Under the pieces are notes generated by a model. That model made no database searches and was not told the origin of the DNA. It worked only from the letters and a program-made list of their open reading frames with translations. A program made the position numbers and the translations under genes. Of a stretch of DNA of 46,145 bases, positions 43,240 through 46,145 are shown one piece after another (position 1 is the first letter of the stretch; each line of letters opens with the position of its first letter). Origin of the DNA: Mesonia sp. K7 (lineage in GTDB: Bacteria; Bacteroidota; Bacteroidia; Flavobacteriales; Flavobacteriaceae); the NCBI RefSeq assembly GCF_003233725.1, contig NZ_QKQV01000016.1:1-46145 (forward strand), read 5' to 3'.

Positions 43240-46145
43240 ATGACCAAAAAATTACTCTTTATTTTTCTCTGTATTTTTTGTTGTTTTTTAATCAAAGCCC
43301 AAAATATAACACTTTACCAACAGTTTAATGGGCAGTACGATTACACTGCGATAGGAGCGACACTCAACCCAGCTGAAAATAATTTAACAAATGACCCTAA
43401 TGATCCTAACTTCTGTACCATAAATACTTCTGCTTCTGCAGCGTTAAACATTCCTGCAACACAAACGGTAGAGGCAGCTTACCTTTATTGGGCAGGTTCT
43501 GGGTCTATAAATACGGGAACAGCAGACTTAAATGTGACTTTAAACGGGAATATAAATCTTGGGCCAGATAGAACTTTTAGCCATACTATAAATACTGGAG
43601 TAACTACTTTAGATTTTTTTTCAGCTTTTAAGGATATTACTTCCATTGTTCAAACCACAGGAAATGGAACTTATACCATATCAGATTTTGATTTAACCAA
43701 TGTGATTTCTACGTATTGTGGAAATGCAACAAATTTTGGAGGTTGGTCTATTATTGTTATCTATGAAGACTTATCATTACCTTATAATCAAGTAAATATA
43801 TATGATGGTTTACAAGGGGTTTCTACAACTTCTCCTAATTTATTACTTAATTTAAACAACATTAACGTAATCAATAATTTAGGAGCAAAAGTTGGTTTTT
43901 TGGCTTGGGAGGGTGATGCGAGTTTGGCGGTCACCGAAACCTTAGAAATCAATGGTTTTACAGCGAGTAATCCACCACTAAACCCTGCTAATAATAATTT
44001 TAATGGAACCAATTCATTCACCAACAGCACTACCTTGTACAATATGGATTTGGATTATTATGATATCCAAAATTTTGTGAATATTGGTGATACAAATATG
44101 ACTATTGAAGTTTCTACAGGGCAGGACACTATTTTAATGAACAACTTGATAACTGTAATCAATAGTCAATTACCAGATCCGAGCATTACGATAGACAATG
44201 TAACACTTACATGTAATTCTAGAAACATTATCATCGATTATACCTTGCATAATGTTGGTACAGAAACCTTACCTGCAGGGGTTCAAATAGAAATAAATGC
44301 AGGAGGGCAATCTATACATACCACAACTTCAACAGCTCCAATCCCAATAGGAGGTTCAGATACTTTTCAAGCTAATATAACTTTACAAACCAATATTCCA
44401 GATAATTTTATTTTAGAACTTATTACAAACTTAGATGCAAATGGGGTTTCTATTATTGATGAAATCACAGACACAAACAATATAGATACACAACAAATAA
44501 GCCTTCCGGTAGCATTAATAGAGAACCCTGCTCAAGACATAGCTATCTGCGATGATGTTTCAAATGACGGCGTAGAACTTTTTAATTTAACCTCTAATAT
44601 TACTGCTGTATTGGGAAGTCAACAAAATGCAACAGTTACTGTTCACACCAGTCAATTAGATGCAGATGCTAATGCCAATCAAGTACTTAATTTAACCAAT
44701 TATCAAAATATTACCAACCCACAGACTATATACCTACGGGTCACTTCAAGTGTAGATGCAACCTGCTATGTAACCGAAAGTTTTGATTTAACTATTTTGG
44801 CTTCTCCAAACCCAATAGTTCCTAATATTTATGAAATTTGTAATGATAGTACTGATCAAGACAGTGAAACAGTTTTTGATTTAAATATTCTCAGACAAAC
44901 TATTTTAAATGGAAATACGAATTGGGATGTGACTTTTTACGACAACAATACAGATGCTTCTAGTGGAAATACAAACAATCTACCCATTAATTATACAAAC
45001 AGCCAAAACCCGCAAACAATATTTATAAGAGTCGAAGACACAACAACCAATTGTGTAAATATTTTCACCACAGATTTAATAGTGAACGAATTGCCTGTAT
45101 ATAATGACATTGAAGATATCTATCAGTGTGATTCCAACAATGATGGTTTTGTTACTTTTGATTTAAACGAGGCTACAGCTCAAATCATAGGGGCCACCTC
45201 AAACTATAGTATAGTTTATTATAGCTCACAGATTTCGGCAGAAACAGAGGATCAAAATAATGATTTACCATACATTTACGATAACACAACTGCTTTTGCA
45301 GAACAAATTTGGTATAGAATAGAAGATATAAATACAGGTTGTTATATTGTAGATTCATTAAACTTATTAGTAGGAGGTAATCCAAATTTCAATATTCCAC
45401 CACCATTAGTCTATTGTGATGAAGACAATGATGGGATAGGGGTTTTTATTTTATCCGATTTAAATCAAAGTATTTCAACCGATCCGAATATAATTATCAC
45501 CTACCATCATACCCAAGCTAATGCTGAAAATGATGCGATTCCCTTAACCAGTCCTTTTGCAAACACCGTTCATTACCATCAGACTATTTATGTGAGGGTA
45601 GAAGACGCTACAAGCGAATGTTATTCTACTTTAGAAGCAACCTTGGTTGTAGAAGACAGTCCGCAGCCTGTGAGGGCACAATTTTTAGACCCTTTAGAAG
45701 CATGCGATTGGAATACTAATGGAAGTGAAGTATTCGATTTAACCCAAATGGAGCCAGCGATACTGGCCAACGATGTGCCACCTGCTGTGGCTACCGATTT
45801 TGATGTAAGGTACTATGAAGACGCAGGCTATACCCAGGAAATCACAGTGCCCACAGCCTATATCAGTAATGGTATGAACCAGACCATTTATGTGGTGGTT
45901 GAAGGCCTGAACGGCTGTACCGGGGAGACCAGCTTCGAGCTGATCGTGCACCCATTACCGCCTTTCGTGCATCCTCAACCTTTAGAGTTGTGTGATGTAA
46001 ATAATCCAGGAGATGAAACCGAAGATTTTACGTTGGAAGATGCTTCTTTTGAAATATCGGGCGGAGATAACAGCTTAGAGGTGACCTATTACGCAACCCA
46101 GGCAGACGCCGATGCAGGAACCAACCCGCTAACAAGTCCGTATAC
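43240..46145 (+). CDS. Large repeat-containing surface/adhesin protein (3' partial)
   Basis: The frame is open from ATG 43240 to the end of the window (968 codons). A signal peptide ends near KAQN. Residues about 24-300 form a DUF3344-like beta domain (VEAAYLYWAGSGSIN, YCGNATNFGGWSIIVIYED, VGFLAWEGDAS). Residues about 305-425 look like a CARDB domain (IDYTLHNVGTETLPAGVQIE). A tandem array then begins with a repeat unit of 96-97 residues. Each unit carries C-D/N-x-x-N-x-D-G, x-F-D-L, Y-Y and a YxRVED-x-x-x-C end. Its leading Cys residues fall at 437, 534, 630, 726, 822 and 918. This is the architecture of gliding/adhesion proteins exported by the type IX system. The sorting domain, and perhaps PorP/SprF and OmpA genes, should follow outside the window. 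Confidence 0.88.
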   Translation, partial: MTKKLLFIFLCIFCCFLIKAQNITLYQQFNGQYDYTAIGATLNPAENNLTNDPNDPNFCTINTSASAALNIPATQTVEAAYLYWAGSGSINTGTADLNVTLNGNINLGPDRTFSHTINTGVTTLDFFSAFKDITSIVQTTGNGTYTISDFDLTNVISTYCGNATNFGGWSIIVIYEDLSLPYNQVNIYDGLQGVSTTSPNLLLNLNNINVINNLGAKVGFLAWEGDASLAVTETLEINGFTASNPPLNPANNNFNGTNSFTNSTTLYNMDLDYYDIQNFVNIGDTNMTIEVSTGQDTILMNNLITVINSQLPDPSITIDNVTLTCNSRNIIIDYTLHNVGTETLPAGVQIEINAGGQSIHTTTSTAPIPIGGSDTFQANITLQTNIPDNFILELITNLDANGVSIIDEITDTNNIDTQQISLPVALIENPAQDIAICDDVSNDGVELFNLTSNITAVLGSQQNATVTVHTSQLDADANANQVLNLTNYQNITNPQTIYLRVTSSVDATCYVTESFDLTILASPNPIVPNIYEICNDSTDQDSETVFDLNILRQTILNGNTNWDVTFYDNNTDASSGNTNNLPINYTNSQNPQTIFIRVEDTTTNCVNIFTTDLIVNELPVYNDIEDIYQCDSNNDGFVTFDLNEATAQIIGATSNYSIVYYSSQISAETEDQNNDLPYIYDNTTAFAEQIWYRIEDINTGCYIVDSLNLLVGGNPNFNIPPPLVYCDEDNDGIGVFILSDLNQSISTDPNIIITYHHTQANAENDAIPLTSPFANTVHYHQTIYVRVEDATSECYSTLEATLVVEDSPQPVRAQFLDPLEACDWNTNGSEVFDLTQMEPAILANDVPPAVATDFDVRYYEDAGYTQEITVPTAYISNGMNQTIYVVVEGLNGCTGETSFELIVHPLPPFVHPQPLELCDVNNPGDETEDFTLEDASFEISGGDNSLEVTYYATQADADAGTNPLTSPY
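44530..46145 (+). repeat. Array of ~288-bp in-frame coding repeats
   Basis: Six cysteine-led units of 96-97 codons lie within the surface protein, starting near 44548, 44839, 45127, 45415, 45703 and 45991, and continue past the window end. They are diverged in DNA sequence but regular in length, so no frame is lost. The unit beginning near 45703 is visibly richer in G and C than the others. Confidence 0.7.

Noticed and set aside
1-46145. CRISPR arrays, rRNA genes and insertion sequence transposases
   Set aside because: No regular short direct repeats with unique spacers, no rRNA-like sequence and no transposase-like protein were seen.

Overview
The window is AT-rich and comes from a Bacteroidota genome, most likely the family Flavobacteriaceae. 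The evidence is type IX secretion substrates with CHU_C/gliding-type tails, a PorE-like OmpA protein, an RteC regulator, PG_1098-type and DUF4159 proteins, lipoboxes of the FTSC kind, a TAnnTTTG promoter box and no obvious Shine-Dalgarno sequences. I cannot name the genus.

Layout. (1) 1-5679: the 3' part of a PorE-like OmpA protein, a structured non-coding stretch with diverged tandem repeats, a small DUF551-like ORF, and a 1052-residue secreted surface protein (CUB, PKD, choice-of-anchor L, CHU_C). (2) 5696-10780: a small degraded integrative element (tyrosine integrase, lipoprotein cargo, RteC, helix-turn-helix protein, replication-type protein, DnaC-like ATPase) next to tRNA-Pro and tRNA-Ser. 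No mobilisation genes are present. (3) 11318-33381: a pigment gene cluster. A flavin-dependent halogenase-like gene is divergent from a roughly 20.7 kb, 17-gene, tightly packed operon starting with tyrosine ammonia-lyase. (4) 33378-38575: six housekeeping genes on the minus strand (PG_1098-type methyltransferase, AI-2E/PerM, TrmH-type methyltransferase, DUF4159, rsmE, tsaD). (5) 38695-46145: tamB, apparently with a non-ATG start, then the 5' part of a large repeat-containing surface protein that runs off the window.

How the pigment genes fit together. Tyrosine ammonia-lyase would make p-coumarate. The PaaK-like ligase at the end of the operon would activate an aryl acid. Two acyl carrier proteins, three ketosynthases with intact C-H-H residues, two degenerate ketosynthase-like proteins, a FabG reductase and a two-subunit dehydratase would extend it to an aryl polyene. 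A hot-dog thioesterase, an LpxL-type acyltransferase, an MMPL-PlsC fusion, a LolA-like carrier, a GT2-DUF2062 fusion, a NodB deacetylase, a phytoene-desaturase-like oxidase and an envelope C45 lipoprotein would tailor, attach and export it. This is the flexirubin/aryl-polyene theme, but the dialkylresorcinol genes darA and darB and a phosphopantetheinyl transferase are absent from the window. The final lipid or sugar partner of the polyene is therefore open.

The most interesting details are the dehydratase pair whose catalytic His and Glu sit on different proteins, the decayed methyltransferase-like tail on the MMPL-PlsC exporter, and the lipid-anchored Ntn-type acyltransferase. All functions are read from sequence motifs by eye. 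No database search was run.
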